From the NCBI GenBank assembly GCA_900755995.1, contig CAAEIM010000172.1, positions 1 to 7,104 on the forward strand: DNA of 7,104 nucleotides. Reading direction: 5' to 3'. A program made the translations under genes and the position numbers. The DNA comes from Clostridia bacterium. GTDB lineage: Bacteria; Bacillota; Clostridia; Oscillospirales; Acutalibacteraceae. Shown piece by piece: positions 5,683 to 7,104 of this stretch (positions are counted from its first letter, which is position 1; every line of letters begins with the position of its first letter). The notes below the pieces were generated by a model that was not told where the DNA came from, made no database searches, and worked only from the letters and a program-made list of their open reading frames with translations.

Positions 5683-5853
5683 TTATGCTGACTTTTTGAA
5701 ATTAATTTTATCATCATAATCATCAGGTAAAAGATGATTTTCTGTAAGGTAATCCTTAATTATACTTTTCAGAAAAGTATTGAACTGCTCGTCTGTTCCT
5801 ACATAATCAAATTCAACAGATTCAACAATAATAGGATTTTCTTTGCGTGCCAT
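5683..5853 (-). CDS. Small acidic hypothetical protein, 56 aa
   Basis: An ATG at 5853 opens a 56-codon frame ending in TAA: MARKENPIIVESVEFDYVGT, then a helix-like stretch EQFNTFLKSIIKDYLTEN and an acidic LPDDYDD tail. The composition and clear strand/helix alternation look like a real small protein. It sits between the relaxase and recombinase genes on the same strand, so it probably belongs to the mobile element. It has no membrane segment, cysteines or recognisable DNA-binding motif. The Shine-Dalgarno is poor, so translation may depend on upstream mini-ORFs. I do not recognise the family with confidence. A regulatory or recombination-accessory role is only a guess from position. Confidence 0.7.
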   Translation of the reverse strand: MARKENPIIVESVEFDYVGTDEQFNTFLKSIIKDYLTENHLLPDDYDDKINFKKSA

Positions 5854-5891
5854 AAGTCAACACGGCTCAATGCTTAATTACTTTTCCATCA

Positions 5892-5933
5892 TCACTCCTT
5901 TACCACTGGAATTTTAATACTAAATTTGTACAT
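5892..5933 (-). CDS. 13-codon mini-ORF with a strong ribosome site
   Basis: ATG at 5933 has AAGAGGA with a 7-base spacer and opens MYKFSIKIPVVKE, ending in TGA. A second strong site, AAAGGAG (5901-5895), overlaps its end, and ATG codons at 5892 and 5889 start a four- or three-codon frame (MMEK or MEK) ending at 5878. These precede the 56-aa gene, which lacks a good site of its own. They may be leader peptides setting translation of the downstream gene, a degraded gene start, or chance. Nothing identifies a function. Confidence 0.3.
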   Translation of the reverse strand: MYKFSIKIPVVKE

Positions 5934-5960
5934 AATAAAATCCTCTTTTCTTAAATAAAA

Positions 5961-7104
5961 TTACAAACTCATATTAAAATCTTCATCTTCATATTCAATA
6001 TTTTCTTCTTTTGATATTGCACCTGCTAGTACACCTACAGCAATTCCTATTGCTGTACCAATATCACTGCCGTTTTGCTCGGCTTCAATTCTCTTTCTGC
6101 GTTCTTCTTCATCCTCCGATTCATCATCTATTATCCGAGAAAGTGATTCAGCAAGAGAGTTGACACCACTGAGGACAGTATGGTTATTGCTATCCATTTT
6201 AGAGTTGTCAGGAGTGTTGACTTCTTCACCTGTGACGCTATTGCCGATTCGAGTTCCTGACCTTTTTGCAAGGTATTGTTCAAAAACTCTTCTTGACTCT
6301 TCCCAGCCTGTTGGATAGATTCGGTCATCTGCGTTTGCACAGACCTGATTTCTTTCAGAGTCTGTTCCGAAATTTTCTTCAGCTGTCCCTGACAATCCCG
6401 TGAGATTGTTTGCATATTTTTCTGATTGATTTCCAAAATCTGATTCAGACAATCTGTCATCTGTTCTGAATTCGGAATGTTTGAAATTCGGTTGTACAGC
6501 TCTGGCTGAAAAGTTATTGCTGCCCTCAACAGATTGAGTTCTTCCTCTCTGACCTGTGACGGAATCGAAATTACTTTCGTTTCTCCCGAGAGCAGTTCTA
6601 TTGCAGTCAGTGAGTTGCTGTTCCTCTGTTTGAGACTTTCCAAAATATTGTTTTTGCCTGTATCTGAATTCATTTTCCATACTTCCTTTCAAATATTTGT
6701 CGTTGTGCAGTTTAATATCTCTGCACTTCATTTTGTTCGGACATTGATAGGTGATGTATTTCCTGTCGTCAGTCCATGTTACCGAGTAACCCATAATTGA
6801 CATTGCATTTATGAAATCTTCCTTGCTTCCGCTTATGTTCATAGCTTTGTCTATGTCATTCATCAGTTTGAATTTCCAGCTCTGACCTTTGACTGCGGTG
6901 CGGTATTCTCTTGTAGAGATTTTCATACCGTCTTTTCTGTAAGGTTCAAGAGTTGAAAGATTATGATGCCTACAAATTTCATCACTCAAGGCTCGTAATG
7001 AATTAAGCGTGTTTGGATTCTGTCGAAGCTTTTTACCATTTTCAAAACTAACAGAGTTGATTACAAAGTGTGAATGAATATGCTGTGCATCACAATGAGT
7101 GGCA
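5961..7104 (-). CDS. Relaxase/mobilization nuclease, C-terminal part (5' end beyond the window)
   Basis: Relaxases nick oriT and lead a single strand into a recipient during conjugative transfer. The frame is open from the right edge (first full codon at 7103) for 380 residues to TAA. It begins inside the metal-binding motif: HCDAQHIHSHFVIN has the HxDxxHxHxHxxxN pattern of relaxase motif III, which coordinates the catalytic metal. The rest of the nuclease core (to about residue 140 of the visible part) looks normal. Residues of about 144-324 are polar and low in complexity and coincide with a second gene in another frame. The tail has an acidic DDESEDEEERRKR stretch and a Gly/Ala/Ile-rich hydrophobic segment (about 349-363). 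A TTG at 6989 could be taken as a start, but the motif lies upstream of it in frame, so the true start is outside. The catalytic Tyr is not in view. Confidence 0.92.
   Translation of the reverse strand, partial: ATHCDAQHIHSHFVINSVSFENGKKLRQNPNTLNSLRALSDEICRHHNLSTLEPYRKDGMKISTREYRTAVKGQSWKFKLMNDIDKAMNISGSKEDFINAMSIMGYSVTWTDDRKYITYQCPNKMKCRDIKLHNDKYLKGSMENEFRYRQKQYFGKSQTEEQQLTDCNRTALGRNESNFDSVTGQRGRTQSVEGSNNFSARAVQPNFKHSEFRTDDRLSESDFGNQSEKYANNLTGLSGTAEENFGTDSERNQVCANADDRIYPTGWEESRRVFEQYLAKRSGTRIGNSVTGEEVNTPDNSKMDSNNHTVLSGVNSLAESLSRIIDDESEDEEERRKRIEAEQNGSDIGTAIGIAVGVLAGAISKEENIEYEDEDFNMSL
6131..6673 (-). CDS. MobB-like accessory protein nested in the relaxase gene
   Basis: This 180-codon frame lies wholly inside the relaxase gene, in the +1 frame relative to it. 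ATG 6673 has a strong AAAGGAAG with 8 bases between GGAAG and the ATG. The protein has a globular N-terminus (about 1-60), a Gln/Glu-rich predicted coiled coil (about 70-150) and a C-terminal membrane segment LKWIAITILSSVVSTLLLNH (about 158-177) preceded by KK. This resembles the position and general build of MobB of RSF1010 and the ColE1 mbe genes, which are also nested in their relaxase genes; MobB has a membrane-associating C-terminus and assists transfer. Homology is not claimed, only similarity of arrangement. A membrane-tethered relaxosome partner is the best inference. The relaxase frame over the same bases is low-complexity, suggesting this frame is the constrained one. Confidence 0.75.
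   Translation of the reverse strand: MNSDTGKNNILESLKQRNSNSLTAIELLSGETKVISIPSQVREEELNLLRAAITFQPELYNRISNIPNSEQMTDCLNQILEINQKNMQTISRDCQGQLKKISEQTLKEIRSVQTQMTESIQQAGKSQEEFLNNTLQKGQELESAIASQVKKSTLLTTLKWIAITILSSVVSTLLLNHFLG

Noticed and set aside
5830..5860. TTGACT near the start of the 56-aa gene as a -35 box
   Set aside because: No matching -10 box lies at the right distance, and the hexamer overlaps the start codon region.

Overview
The window looks like part of the chromosome of an AT-rich Clostridia-type Firmicute, probably a gut anaerobe. The clues are the low G+C content, the A/G-rich Shine-Dalgarno sites, the CsoR/CopA pair, and a mobilizable element with a TnpX-like large serine recombinase. 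The species cannot be fixed from the sequence.

Positions 1-3016 are a copper-resistance unit read leftwards. A textbook promoter (TTGACG, 18 bp, TATAAT) carries two 17-bp pseudo-palindromes of the form ATACC-N7-GGTAT. It drives csoR, a Cu(I)-sensing repressor, and then the Cu(I)-exporting P-type ATPase copA, ending at a strong terminator. copA has a 69-residue CopZ-like metallochaperone domain fused in frame at its C-terminus. That domain has its own Shine-Dalgarno and ATG, so a free chaperone may also be made. The last 25 codons of a converging plus-strand gene may lie at the left edge.

Positions 3092-3759 are a tRNA-Leu locus read rightwards. A consensus promoter is followed by the first 39 nt of a tRNA-Leu, broken at the end of its anticodon loop. 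Next comes a cassette encoding a 117-aa four-helix-bundle protein of the 23S rRNA intervening-sequence family. The cassette is bracketed tightly by 26-nt inverted repeats. An intact tRNA-Leu(UAG) and a terminator follow. No promoter is evident directly before the intact tRNA, so it is probably transcribed through the cassette.

Positions 3760-3976 hold no gene. They contain a 115-bp element with perfect 18-bp terminal inverted repeats, whose ends share TTGGCAGACGC with the tRNA-Leu D-arm, and then a terminator hairpin.

Positions 3977-7104 are the recombination and mobilization end of what is probably an integrative mobilizable element, all read leftwards. In transcription order it has a MOB relaxase whose N-terminus is outside the window and a 180-codon coiled-coil/membrane-tail gene lying entirely inside the relaxase gene in another frame (MobB-like arrangement). 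After these come a run of tiny ORFs, a 56-aa acidic protein, a 16-bp-stem hairpin and a 536-aa large serine recombinase. The relaxase and its partner would process and mobilize the DNA, using a helper element's conjugation pore, and the recombinase would excise and integrate it.
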